Below, one piece after another: positions 42,549 to 51,003 of a stretch of DNA of 64,000 nucleotides. The stretch is from contig NZ_JAXCHT010000016.1 in assembly GCF_035984655.1 (NCBI RefSeq), positions 30,628-94,627 of the forward strand, given 5' to 3'. The position numbers were made by a program, and so were the translations under genes. Origin of the DNA: Actimicrobium sp035984655 (GTDB taxonomy: Bacteria > Pseudomonadota > Gammaproteobacteria > Burkholderiales > Burkholderiaceae_D). A model generated the notes under the pieces. It was given only the letters and a program-made list of their open reading frames with translations, had not been told where the DNA came from and did no database searches. Position 1 is the first letter of the stretch. Each line of letters starts with the position of its first letter.

Positions 42549-43207
42549 CAGAATTTCAGGTCCTTGCTGGACATCTTGGCCCGCTCTGCCGGATTGCCGC
42601 GGTACACGCCCCACGGCTCGGTCGACTTGCAGACCGCCGCAGCCATCGCGATGAAGCTGCCCTCGGCGATCGTCATGCCGTCGCGGATGGTCGCATTGAC
42701 GCCGAAAAAGCTGTACGACTCGACCATGCAGTGACCCGACAGCACCACATGCGAGGTAAAGAACGCATGGTCATCGATGCGGCCGTGATGGCCAATGTGG
42801 TTGCCGCTCCACATCACGACGTTATTGCCGATGGTGGTGAACGGCTGCAGCGTATTGTTTTCGAGGATGAAGCAGTTGTCGCCGATCGGGTTGTCGAACA
42901 TGGTTGCCTTCGACGACACATAGCTGATCAGTTCGTAGCCCTTGTCCTTGATCTGCCGATACACCTCGGCGCGCGGCTGGCTCATGCCGCGCGGTGCGAG
43001 CGGGGCAAAGAAGGCGAATTCGCCGGGCGGGAACACCGTCTCGACAGTTTCGAACGGCACTACCGGCAAGCCGCAGAATACGCCGCCCTCGGGCAGATAT
43101 TCCTGGTTCACGCTGAAGGCGACCACCACATGCTGCGAATCATGCGTCAGGTAGTAGTGCGCCAGTTCGGCGAAGTCCTTGACGCCAAAGAGGATGACTT
43201 TTGCCAT
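42548..43207 (-). CDS. NeuD/hexapeptide-repeat sugar acyltransferase
   Basis: A 219-residue protein with an N-terminal NeuD-type pyridine-nucleotide-like fold (MAKVILFGVKDFAELAHYYL) and a C-terminal left-handed beta-helix of hexapeptide repeats (PIGDNCFILENNTLQPFTTI, NNVVMWSGNHIGHHGRIDDH). The catalytic-type His is in HIGHHG. Such enzymes acylate amino sugars made by DegT aminotransferases, and a DegT gene lies four genes upstream. Its start lies 68 nt inside the methyltransferase gene. Confidence 0.87.
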   Translation of the reverse strand: MAKVILFGVKDFAELAHYYLTHDSQHVVVAFSVNQEYLPEGGVFCGLPVVPFETVETVFPPGEFAFFAPLAPRGMSQPRAEVYRQIKDKGYELISYVSSKATMFDNPIGDNCFILENNTLQPFTTIGNNVVMWSGNHIGHHGRIDDHAFFTSHVVLSGHCMVESYSFFGVNATIRDGMTIAEGSFIAMAAAVCKSTEPWGVYRGNPAERAKMSSKDLKF

Positions 43208-43847
43208 GATCGGGCTCCCGGTAAACGTAGGTGGTGTAATCGTACAGGCCGTAATCGTTACGCAGTACAAACTGGCGCGACAGCTGGTTGACCAGAAACG
43301 CGATCAGATCATCGGTCGGCACATGAAACAGGTCGTCGCGCTCCCAGTCGACCGCCTTGGCCATGACATTGAAGGCGATGCCGCGCCGCGCCTTGGCAAA
43401 GACCAGCGGCAACAGCTGGCTGAAATAGTTGAACATTTCGCCATACGACAGTTCGCGTTTTTCGGTGAACACACCGTTCATGACGATGTAATCAAACATC
43501 GGCAATGCGTCATCGCCATCGAGCACATCCATCAGGTAGTAGGGCGTGTCCGGATATTTTTGGCGCGACAGCGCGATCGACTCCGGCGCCGCGTCCAGTC
43601 CGGAATAGGCGATCCGGTCGAGCCGGTGGGCGTGCATGAAGTCCAGCAGATGCGACGCGCCGCAGCCGAAGTCGAGCAGCGTGACCGCCTCGTCCGGCTC
43701 GCGAATGCATTCGAGCATGACGCGGTAGCGGGTCTGGGCATCGGCCGCATTGGGCCAGTCGACGCCAAGGTGCGAATCGCCGTAGCGTTGCAGGCATTGC
43801 GCGTAGTGATCGACCAAAGCCTGGTGTTTTCTGGTGTCAGCAGTCAT
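43140..43847 (-). CDS. Class I SAM-dependent methyltransferase
   Basis: A 235-residue protein with Rossmann motif I LLDFGCGASHLLDF (residues about 57-70) and acidic motif II (GLDAAPESIALSRQ). A conserved-looking DYIVMNGVFTEKRELSYGEM segment follows. It is probably a sugar or glycan methyltransferase in this cluster. Its last 22 codons (RQGLRRTGALLPDA end) overlap the next gene and may be a frame extension caused by loss of an earlier stop. The start overlaps wbqC by 11 nt. Confidence 0.85.
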   Translation of the reverse strand: MTADTRKHQALVDHYAQCLQRYGDSHLGVDWPNAADAQTRYRVMLECIREPDEAVTLLDFGCGASHLLDFMHAHRLDRIAYSGLDAAPESIALSRQKYPDTPYYLMDVLDGDDALPMFDYIVMNGVFTEKRELSYGEMFNYFSQLLPLVFAKARRGIAFNVMAKAVDWERDDLFHVPTDDLIAFLVNQLSRQFVLRNDYGLYDYTTYVYREPDHGKSHPLWRQGLRRTGALLPDA

Positions 43848-44535
43848 GGTGCTCCAGCATTGCCGCCGTGGCCGCGCGGCCGTTGAACATCAGTACGTCG
43901 ATAATCGACAGGTGTGGCACGAATGGTGCGCCGAATTGGACATACGTGCCAGTCGGCGATGCCACGAAGTCGAGTTGCACGCCTTGCCCGGCAAAAGCGG
44001 CAGGCTGATACAGCGCCTGTCCACCCGGCAGGTTCAGATACTGCGTGGCCTGTTCCTGACGGCAGATATCGAGGATGCGGTCCTGTGCTTTCAGGTCCGC
44101 ATTCGCGTACACCGTCGAGGACGGGATGATCGTGCAGCGCAGCCCGAGGAAGTCATGCAGCAGCGTCAGCGAGGCGCCGACGTAGCGCGACAAATTGGTC
44201 TCGGGGGTGTGGATGATCTCGTTCAGCAGCGCGAAGGTCTGGGCAAAAAATGGTGCGGGGCGATACGCCTGCTCGATGGTGCGCAGCAGTTTTTTGCGCC
44301 ACGGTGTGTCGTCGCACACGGCGATGGCATTGATCGGCAGATGCTGGCTGGCGCCCTGCAGAGGCACCGTGAACAGGTGATCATGGCCATCCATCAAGAT
44401 CCGGTTGCGGTTGATCCAGCCACGGTTGATGAAGTTGACATCATCGAACAGCACGAAGCGGTCGCTTGCCGCCATCAACGCGAAGTACCCGATGTACGGC
44501 AGGAAGTACGGCTGCATGATGGCCAGGCGGTTCAA
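43837..44535 (-). CDS. WbqC-like family protein
   Basis: A 232-residue WbqC-like protein identified by its opening LAIMQPYFLPYIGYFALMAA and the segments FVLFDDVNFINRGWINRNRI and GASLTLLHDFL. WbqC proteins occur in O-antigen and glycan clusters; their reaction is not firmly known. The start is a TTG overlapping the stop of the PhyH gene (TTGA), chosen because homologues begin about six residues before MQPYF; the ATG at 44518 would cut this off. Confidence 0.86.
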   Translation of the reverse strand: MNRLAIMQPYFLPYIGYFALMAASDRFVLFDDVNFINRGWINRNRILMDGHDHLFTVPLQGASQHLPINAIAVCDDTPWRKKLLRTIEQAYRPAPFFAQTFALLNEIIHTPETNLSRYVGASLTLLHDFLGLRCTIIPSSTVYANADLKAQDRILDICRQEQATQYLNLPGGQALYQPAAFAGQGVQLDFVASPTGTYVQFGAPFVPHLSIIDVLMFNGRAATAAMLEHHDC

Positions 44536-45356
44536 TCTGCGATGCCTCCGGGCAGGCTGCGATTGACCGCATCGACATCGGCAAAATCCATCAATTCGCG
44601 CTGCACCGCGCGCGTGTACGCCGACGGCAAGCCGCGCGCAACGAAGCTGGGCTCGCCGCCATTGTCGAAGCGGGTGCTGCAGGCGATCCGGACAAAATCG
44701 CTGCGACCGGCAAGGCCGCTGCGGTGGACCAGAAAATTCGAAAAGAACACCACGTCACCGGGCTTGACGCAGACCGGTACGAAGGCGGCGTCATCGAGCG
44801 CGTCGACCACCCAGAGACCGCTGGTCTGATTGCCGGCCGGCGCGATCAGGCCGCGCCGGTGCGAACCCGGCACCACCTCCAGCGGATAAGCGTTGGCGTC
44901 GATGGCGCACAGCGCCACCCAGACTCCCAAACCATCCAGGCTGCCTTGCACCGAGGGCCAGTCCTGATGCGCCTTCAGGCCGAAATACCCGCCCGGTATC
45001 TTCAGCTCGGCCGATTGTACATGTACCGTTTGGCCGCCTGGCACGAACACCGGGCCGAAGCCGAACACCTTCTTCAGGACCGCCATGATCGGCGCCGCAT
45101 TGAGCAGCGCACCGACCGATTGCAAGCGCCACAATGCGGCCAGCACTTTCTTGAACTGCTCGATGTGCGCGCCATGCAGGGCCCGGGCGTTGCCGAACAG
45201 GTCGCCGGCGTCGGGCAGGCCGAGCAACGCGACTTGCTGCGCAAAGACCGCGTGGATGTCCTGCGCACAGACGTCGACCACGCCGGCATCCAGCAAATTC
45301 CTGGCGATGTAAAAACCGTCGGCGTCGAATTGCTGTCGCGCAGTCATGGCTTCCAT
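44532..45356 (-). CDS. Phytanoyl-CoA dioxygenase (PhyH) family oxygenase
   Basis: A 274-residue Fe(II)/2-oxoglutarate-dependent oxygenase. The facial-triad pattern is visible: H-Q-D in GLKAHQDWPSVQG and the distal His in FFSNFLVHRSGLAG, with the 2-oxoglutarate Arg region after it (DFVRIACSTRFD). In glycan clusters PhyH proteins may hydroxylate or oxidise a sugar or an acyl decoration. The start MEAMTARQQFDADGF is 1 nt after the aminotransferase stop; ATG 45347 is an alternative. Confidence 0.87.
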   Translation of the reverse strand: MEAMTARQQFDADGFYIARNLLDAGVVDVCAQDIHAVFAQQVALLGLPDAGDLFGNARALHGAHIEQFKKVLAALWRLQSVGALLNAAPIMAVLKKVFGFGPVFVPGGQTVHVQSAELKIPGGYFGLKAHQDWPSVQGSLDGLGVWVALCAIDANAYPLEVVPGSHRRGLIAPAGNQTSGLWVVDALDDAAFVPVCVKPGDVVFFSNFLVHRSGLAGRSDFVRIACSTRFDNGGEPSFVARGLPSAYTRAVQRELMDFADVDAVNRSLPGGIAD

Positions 45357-45357
45357 G

Positions 45358-46470
45358 TCATCCCCGCCGCAGGCAATCGACCACGCGGTGCACGTCGTCA
45401 TCGGTCAGGGCCGGCGAAATCGGCAGGCACAGCACTTTGCGCGCGGCCTCGGTCGCCACCGGCAAATTGTCCGGGCTGGCCGAGGCCAGTCCACGGTACA
45501 TCGGAAAATTCGAGATCAACGGATAGAAGTAGCGGCGCGAAAAGATCTGCGCATCGCGCAGCTTCTGGTACAGGGCATCGCGGCTGAGCGGATAGTCAGT
45601 CTCGACCATGATCGGGAAGTAGGCGTGGTTCGAGACCACCTCGCCACCGTCACGGAGGATGCGAATGCCGGCGATCTCCGGCAGCAGCCGGCGATACAGC
45701 GCGTCGATCTGCTTGCGTCGCGCCAGTGCCGTATCGATCTCCTTGAGTTGCAGCAGTCCCAGCGCCGCGTTGAACTCGCTCATCTTGCCGTTGATGCCGG
45801 GTGCGACCACGGTGGTTTCATCCACGAAGCCAAAGTTTTTCAGATGATCGATGCGCACCTTGGTCTTGGCATCCGGGCAGATGATCGCGCCGCCTTCGAA
45901 CGTATTGAACACCTTGGTCGCATGAAAACTCAACACCGACAGATCGCCATGCGTGAGCACGCTGCCGCAATGGCACTGCACCCCGAACGCGTGCGCGGCG
46001 TCGTAGATCACTTTCAGGTTGTAGTTATCGGCAATCCGTTCGATCGCATCGACATCGCACGGATGACCGTACACATGCACCGGCATGATCGCGGTGGTGT
46101 GCGGCGTGATGGCGGCCTCGATCTTGGACGGATCAAGGTTGAGCGTGTGCGGATCAATGTCGACGAACACCGGCTTGATGCCGTTCCACAGCAGCGAATG
46201 GGCGGTGGCGACAAACGAATACGGTGTGGTGATTACCTCGCCGGTAATGCGCAATGCCTGCAACGCCGTGATCAACCCGATCGTGCCATTGGTGAACAGC
46301 GCCAGATGCTCGACGCCCAGATAGCTGCACAGCGCGGCCTCGAGCTGGGCGTGGAACGGCCCGCCGTTGGTGAGGATCTTGCTGTCCCAGATTTTTTCCA
46401 GATACGGAATGAAGTCGGCAAGCGCAGGCAGGTACGGCTGCGTGACATAAATCGGCTTGGGCGTACCCAT
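45358..46470 (-). CDS. DegT/DnrJ/EryC1 family sugar aminotransferase
   Basis: A 370-residue PLP enzyme. Motifs are SKILTNGGPFHAQLEAAL, ALFTNGTIGLITAL, VITTPYSFVATAHSLLW and LSFHATKVFNTFEGGA with the PLP lysine in ATK. The conserved acceptor region YDAAHAFGV and C-terminal YFYPL are also present. It aminates a nucleotide-linked keto-sugar, giving an amino sugar for the acyltransferase in the same run. The start MGTPKPIYVTQPYLP was chosen on homology. It is the first gene of six on this strand. No nucleotide-sugar synthase is present, so the precursor comes from elsewhere. Confidence 0.92.
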   Translation of the reverse strand: MGTPKPIYVTQPYLPALADFIPYLEKIWDSKILTNGGPFHAQLEAALCSYLGVEHLALFTNGTIGLITALQALRITGEVITTPYSFVATAHSLLWNGIKPVFVDIDPHTLNLDPSKIEAAITPHTTAIMPVHVYGHPCDVDAIERIADNYNLKVIYDAAHAFGVQCHCGSVLTHGDLSVLSFHATKVFNTFEGGAIICPDAKTKVRIDHLKNFGFVDETTVVAPGINGKMSEFNAALGLLQLKEIDTALARRKQIDALYRRLLPEIAGIRILRDGGEVVSNHAYFPIMVETDYPLSRDALYQKLRDAQIFSRRYFYPLISNFPMYRGLASASPDNLPVATEAARKVLCLPISPALTDDDVHRVVDCLRRG

Positions 46471-46569
46471 CGGAATTCCTCGCTCATTGTTCTGACCAGA
46501 GTGTAGTCGGTAATCGACCTGTGGCAGCATCCCAGATTAAGCGATCGGGTGATGGCGCAAAGCTTGCTG

Positions 46570-46594
46570 GAGCGGAGTTTCTTCCGCTCTTTTT
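46570..46594 (+). terminator. Plus-strand hairpin with T5 before the SNF2 gene
   Basis: GAGCGGA (46570-46576) pairs with TCCGCTC (46583-46589), followed by TTTTT. It points toward the SNF2 gene, 64 nt upstream of its ATG and inside a divergent intergenic region, so it might be a leader attenuator or block antisense transcription. This is inferred from structure. Confidence 0.55.
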
Positions 46595-46657
46595 AACGGA
46601 TTCATCAATGCATCGCGGATAATCAGCGGCATCGACCACCATGCCCCGCCGTTCCTG

Positions 46658-48994
46658 ATGAACACCTTGCCGCAGTCCCCGACCGCACCGCGCCTGACCC
46701 TGCAAACGCTGACGCGCGGCGACGGGCTGCTTGGCCTGCGCCCGACCGGATTGTTCGGTCCGCGCGGCAGCAACGTCACGGTCGCCATGCTCGACAGTGA
46801 CGATCCCGGCACGCAGGAACGCCTGGCCGAGCTGGGCTTTCATCGTCTGCCCGCCGAGGCGCTGCAATGGCGCAGCGTCAGTGCCTTGCCTGCGGAGCAA
46901 CCGTTATGGAGCTTGCTGCAGGAGGATTTCTATGGCGATTTCTGGGCCGATCAGTTGCCCGGCTTGCAGCAGGACGGCTGGCGCATCGTGGTGCGGCCCG
47001 GTTTTGCCCACGAGAGCGTGACCGTCGACGCCTGGCATCTGCTGGTCGATCCGGCCGATGGCGAGGTGCTCGGCAAGGAGGTCGCCGCGCCCTTGCGCGG
47101 ACGCGCCCGTGCCATCAGCAAGCTCGGCGGCGCCGCCACCGACAGTTCGTGGATGCTGTCGCTGGGCATCGAGGTCGCGGGCCAGACCATCGATCTGGTT
47201 CCGTTGCTGGCCAACCTGCTGCAACGCGACAAGCGCTGGCTGCACGCCGACCAGCTGGCCCTGATCGACGATGCCGCGCTGATCATGTTGCGCGCCCCCG
47301 GCGGCAAACGCATCGAGGCGCAGGCCGCGCCATTGAAGGCGATCGTCAGCCACATGCTGGACTTGCTGGGCGACCCGCGCCGCAAGCCGGGCCCGCTGCC
47401 GTTGTCGGCGTGGGATGCCTGGCGCCTGGAGGCGTTGCGCCAGAGCCTGCACGACAGCCAGGCCGAACGCGCCGGACCGCAAGGCCTGTGGCAGCTGCAG
47501 GGCGAAGCAGGCCTGCACCAGTTGGCCCGACGCCTTCGCCACACCGACGGCATCACGCCGGTGGCGGCGCCGTCGGGTCTGGGCGTGACGCTGCGGCCCT
47601 ACCAACTGCATGGCGTGGCCTGGCTGCAGTATCTGCGCCAACAGCATCTGGCCGGGATTCTGGCCGACGACATGGGCCTCGGCAAAACCGCGCAGGCGCT
47701 GGCCCATCTGCTGATCGAGAAACAGGCCGGGCGGCTCGACTGTCCGGCACTGGTGGTGCTGCCGACCTCGCTGTTGTTCAACTGGCAGGCCGAGGCGGCG
47801 CGCATGGCGCCGGACTTGCGCGTGCTGACCTTGCAGGGCGTGGAGCGTGGCGTCGACTTCAGCCGGATGGCGCAACACGATGTGGTGCTGACCACCTATG
47901 CGCTGGTCTGGCGCGATCTGGACCGGCTGCGCGCGCAGCAGTTTCATCTGCTGATTCTGGATGAAGCGCAAAGCGTCAAGAACCCCGCCAGCCGCAGCGC
48001 CCGTGCGATCCGGCGGTTGCAGGCGCGGCACCGGCTGTGCATCACCGGGACGCCGCTGGAAAATCATCTGGGCGAGTTGTGGACCCAGTTCGACTTCCTG
48101 CTGCCCGGTTTTCTGGGCGACCAGCGCAGCTTCAGACGCTTGTGGCGCACACCCATCGAAGTCAACGGCGAAACGCTGCGCGCGCAATTGCTGGCGCAAC
48201 GGGTGCGGCCGTTCATCCTGCGCCGCCGCAAGGCCGAGGTCGCCACCGAACTGCCGCCGCGCATCGACATCGTCAAGCGCGTGCAGTTGCAGGGCCAGCA
48301 GCGCGAGTTGTACGAAAGTGTGCGGGTCGCCTCCGACGAGCAGGTGCGCAAGGTGCTCGACCGGGCCGGCTTCGACGCGGCGCAAATCACGATTCTGGAT
48401 GCGCTGCTCAAGCTGCGCCAGGTCTGCTGCGATCCGTATCTGCTCAAAGGCGCTGCCATGTCGGCGGGCATGGAGCGCGCCAAGCTGGAGCTGCTGGCCG
48501 ACATGCTGCCGGCGCTGGTGGCCGAGGGCCGGCGCGTGCTGGTGTTTTCCCAATTCACTGAATTGCTCGGGCTGGTCGCGCAGGAACTGGCGCGTCTGCA
48601 GCTGCCGTGGCTGGCGCTGACTGGCACCACGCCGCCGGCCGAGCGCGGCGCCGTGGTGGCGCGTTTTCAGAATCGTGACGTGCCGCTGTTTTTGCTCAGC
48701 CTGAAAGCTGGCGGGGTCGGCCTGAACCTGACCGCGGCCGACACCGTCATCCATCTCGATCCGTGGTGGAATCCGGCCGTGGAAGAGCAGGCCACCGCGC
48801 GCGCGCACCGCATCGGCCAGACGCAGACGGTGCTGGTCTACAAACTGGTGGTGGAGGGCAGCATCGAGGAACGGATTCTGGCGCTGCAGGAACGCAAGGG
48901 CGCGCTCGCCGAGGGTGTGCTGGGCAGCGATGGCGCCTTGGCGGCAAAGTTCGGGATGGAGGATTTGCTGGGGTTGCTGGCGCCGATTGGGTAG
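46658..48994 (+). CDS. SNF2/Swi2-family ATP-dependent helicase
   Basis: A 778-residue DNA-dependent ATPase that translocates on double-stranded DNA. The N-terminal 300 residues are family-specific. The motor has motif I DDMGLGKT (337-344), motif II DEAQ (435-438), motif III ITGTPLENHLGELW, motif V LSLKAGGVGLNLT and motif VI ATARAHRIGQTQ. No N-terminal SWIM zinc motif is visible, unlike many bacterial SNF2 proteins. The partner and target are not shown by context. Confidence 0.92.
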   Translation: MNTLPQSPTAPRLTLQTLTRGDGLLGLRPTGLFGPRGSNVTVAMLDSDDPGTQERLAELGFHRLPAEALQWRSVSALPAEQPLWSLLQEDFYGDFWADQLPGLQQDGWRIVVRPGFAHESVTVDAWHLLVDPADGEVLGKEVAAPLRGRARAISKLGGAATDSSWMLSLGIEVAGQTIDLVPLLANLLQRDKRWLHADQLALIDDAALIMLRAPGGKRIEAQAAPLKAIVSHMLDLLGDPRRKPGPLPLSAWDAWRLEALRQSLHDSQAERAGPQGLWQLQGEAGLHQLARRLRHTDGITPVAAPSGLGVTLRPYQLHGVAWLQYLRQQHLAGILADDMGLGKTAQALAHLLIEKQAGRLDCPALVVLPTSLLFNWQAEAARMAPDLRVLTLQGVERGVDFSRMAQHDVVLTTYALVWRDLDRLRAQQFHLLILDEAQSVKNPASRSARAIRRLQARHRLCITGTPLENHLGELWTQFDFLLPGFLGDQRSFRRLWRTPIEVNGETLRAQLLAQRVRPFILRRRKAEVATELPPRIDIVKRVQLQGQQRELYESVRVASDEQVRKVLDRAGFDAAQITILDALLKLRQVCCDPYLLKGAAMSAGMERAKLELLADMLPALVAEGRRVLVFSQFTELLGLVAQELARLQLPWLALTGTTPPAERGAVVARFQNRDVPLFLLSLKAGGVGLNLTAADTVIHLDPWWNPAVEEQATARAHRIGQTQTVLVYKLVVEGSIEERILALQERKGALAEGVLGSDGALAAKFGMEDLLGLLAPIG

Positions 48995-49118
48995 GCGGAC
49001 GAATTACGACGCCACGCCGGTGCGACGCTGGATGACGCGGCCACCTCTGTTTTGCTGTCAACCAGCACACGCCAAAGGTAATATCGATGTTCACATGTTT
49101 TCACGGGCGAGATCGGCA

Positions 49119-49997
49119 ATGGAAAAGCACACGCATACACAAGAAGAGTCAGATCAGATCAAAGAATATGAACGGCGCCTGGCAGCAGGCTTGCATCCGG
49201 CGCCGCTGGTCGAGCGGGTCGATCTTGGGGAAATAGCAGGACAGGACAATGTGCGTCGCGTTGCAGAAATAGAAAAAATCGACCAGCTTTCCCGCTCCGA
49301 GGTCAGGGGAAAGAAGTTTGTATTTCACACGCCAACCAAGCGCCTGCTGTGGCACGCCTTCGGACAGGAGCACATCGAGTCGGAATTGCTGGATTTTATT
49401 GACGCCATTCCCGACGATGACGTCTATTTCGATATCGGCGCAAGCAACGGTATTTTTTCGCTCTATGCCGCTGCGACTGCAAAAAAAGTGGTTTGCTTCG
49501 AACCGGAAGTGGCCAATTTTTCCCTGCTCAACTACAACACGTACCTGAATCACGCCGCCCACAAACACGCCGTGTCAAACTTCAATATCGCCATTTCTGA
49601 CAAGATGGAACTCGGGACTGTCTATGTTGAAAAGTTTGAAGCCGGTGGTCATTTGAAGATAGTCGACAATCCGGTCCAGCGCAGCGACAAGAGCTTTGCT
49701 CCGGACTACAAACAGGCTGTCCTGAAATACACCCTCGATGACTTCCTGAAGCTGACCGGAATCGCCAGTCCGAACTACGTAAAAATTGACGTTGACGGCA
49801 GCGAAGAACAGGTCTTGAGAGGCATGTCGGGTGTCTTGAAGAGCCCGGGCCTCAGGAAGATTTTTATCGAACTGGAAGAGACCGGTGAACGTTATTCCGC
49901 CTGCGAGAAAATTCTTGCGGATGCCGGCTTTCATATCCAAAGCCGCAAGCGCGTGCAGAACTATTTTGGCCTGGACAACATTGTCTTTTCCCGCTGA
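49119..49997 (+). CDS. FkbM family methyltransferase
   Basis: A 292-residue SAM-dependent methyltransferase. Motif I is in VYFDIGASNGIFSLYAAATA with the acidic residue in VVCFEPEVANFSLL. The FkbM signature VKIDVDGSEEQVLRGM lies near the C-terminus. FkbM enzymes methylate sugar or polyketide hydroxyls and are often found near glycan genes; a link to the cluster at 41.6-46.5 kb is possible but unproven. Start ATGs at 49119 (MEKHTHTQEESDQI) and 49095 are both possible. The N-terminal 90 residues precede the methyltransferase fold. Confidence 0.87.
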   Translation: MEKHTHTQEESDQIKEYERRLAAGLHPAPLVERVDLGEIAGQDNVRRVAEIEKIDQLSRSEVRGKKFVFHTPTKRLLWHAFGQEHIESELLDFIDAIPDDDVYFDIGASNGIFSLYAAATAKKVVCFEPEVANFSLLNYNTYLNHAAHKHAVSNFNIAISDKMELGTVYVEKFEAGGHLKIVDNPVQRSDKSFAPDYKQAVLKYTLDDFLKLTGIASPNYVKIDVDGSEEQVLRGMSGVLKSPGLRKIFIELEETGERYSACEKILADAGFHIQSRKRVQNYFGLDNIVFSR

Positions 49998-50130
49998 TCC
50001 GACCCCAACGCAAATTTTGGCGTGCTGACAAAAACCGTCTGATGTGCCCGGCAAAGTGGCGGGCGGTCAACACGGTTGAAGGGCCGCAGTGAGAATCGGG
50101 CAAGTTGCAATTTTCTATAAGAGGAATTAG

Positions 50131-50862
50131 ATGTTCGAAACCCGCAAGTTTATTTTTCTCAGTAGTGGCCAGCGGCGTTTTGTAAGTGTCGGTCTTGCGG
50201 GGTTCTTGATTGTCGCAATCAGTCTGTTGGTCATGACGAAGCTGCGTTGGCACGACCTGGAAATCAAGGCGTTAAGCATCGACCTGATCAAGTTTGCAGT
50301 CACCGCATGGGGTGGGTGGGGGCTGATCCTGCTGTACGCGTCATCCAATTCGTTCAATCGCATTCAACACGAGACCAAAAAATTTCTGTACGAAGACATA
50401 CCTCGTGCCTTTGGCGCGGCGCTGGTCAAGCAGGGCGATGCATTGGGGACCTCGGTTGTCCAGGATGGTTTCGGTCTCAAGGTCGTTTCGGAAAATCAGA
50501 ATGCATTGACCTTTGAGTTGCGCAATGCCAGTGGGTTTTCAATCCATTTTTTATGCCGGTTGAACGTCCGTGACCTGGCTATCCTGATTTTTCTTCCTGA
50601 TGCCCACTCGGCAAATTATCAAAAAATATACGAGACCTCATTGAGCTTTCTGGAAGATAGCGGATGCAAGGTCAAGTATATGGGCGTCTTTGGTGAGCGT
50701 TGGTTGCCTGAAAATGAAAGGCGCATGCAGCTGCACATTCAGCGTGACGTCGGCGATGACTTTCTTTTTGACGCCGCAAAACGTACTTACGCCGCGCAAT
50801 GCATTTATGGCGATTTGCGGGCTTTTTCGATACGTGCGCAACGGGGCGAAGCGCGGGACTGA
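50131..50862 (+). CDS. Unknown membrane protein with two N-terminal helices
   Basis: A 243-residue protein of unrecognised family. Two hydrophobic segments (VSVGLAGFLIVAISLLVMT at about 18-36 and FAVTAWGGWGLILLYA at about 55-70) anchor it in the inner membrane. A soluble cytoplasmic domain follows (about 85-243) with alternating strands and helices (NALTFELRNASGFSIHFLCR). The ribosome binding site (GAGGAA) supports the ATG. Base composition is lower in GC than its neighbours, hinting at acquisition. Confidence 0.78.
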   Translation: MFETRKFIFLSSGQRRFVSVGLAGFLIVAISLLVMTKLRWHDLEIKALSIDLIKFAVTAWGGWGLILLYASSNSFNRIQHETKKFLYEDIPRAFGAALVKQGDALGTSVVQDGFGLKVVSENQNALTFELRNASGFSIHFLCRLNVRDLAILIFLPDAHSANYQKIYETSLSFLEDSGCKVKYMGVFGERWLPENERRMQLHIQRDVGDDFLFDAAKRTYAAQCIYGDLRAFSIRAQRGEARD

Positions 50863-50965
50863 GCAGGATTATCAGGAGGCGGCGAAAGCGGGCGCTCGGC
50901 GCCGGTCGCCAGTTCGTATCCGGAAAAGCCGCTGTTGTTGCCAACAGCGCTCGCGGAATCTGAAA

Positions 50966-50985
50966 AATCGCTGCATGCAGCGATT
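50966..50985 (-). terminator. Perfect palindrome terminator of the chemoreceptor gene
   Basis: AATCGCTGCA/TGCAGCGATT is a perfect 20-nt palindrome. On the minus strand it is followed by T residues and lies 18 nt past the chemoreceptor stop. It separates two convergent genes. Confidence 0.8.
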
Positions 50986-51003
50986 CTTGTGGACGAATCT
51001 AAG

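Noticed and set aside
46904..48808. Minus-strand open frame of 634 codons antisense to the SNF2 gene
   Set aside because: It is Gln/Arg-rich shadow sequence; all SNF2 motifs are on the plus strand.
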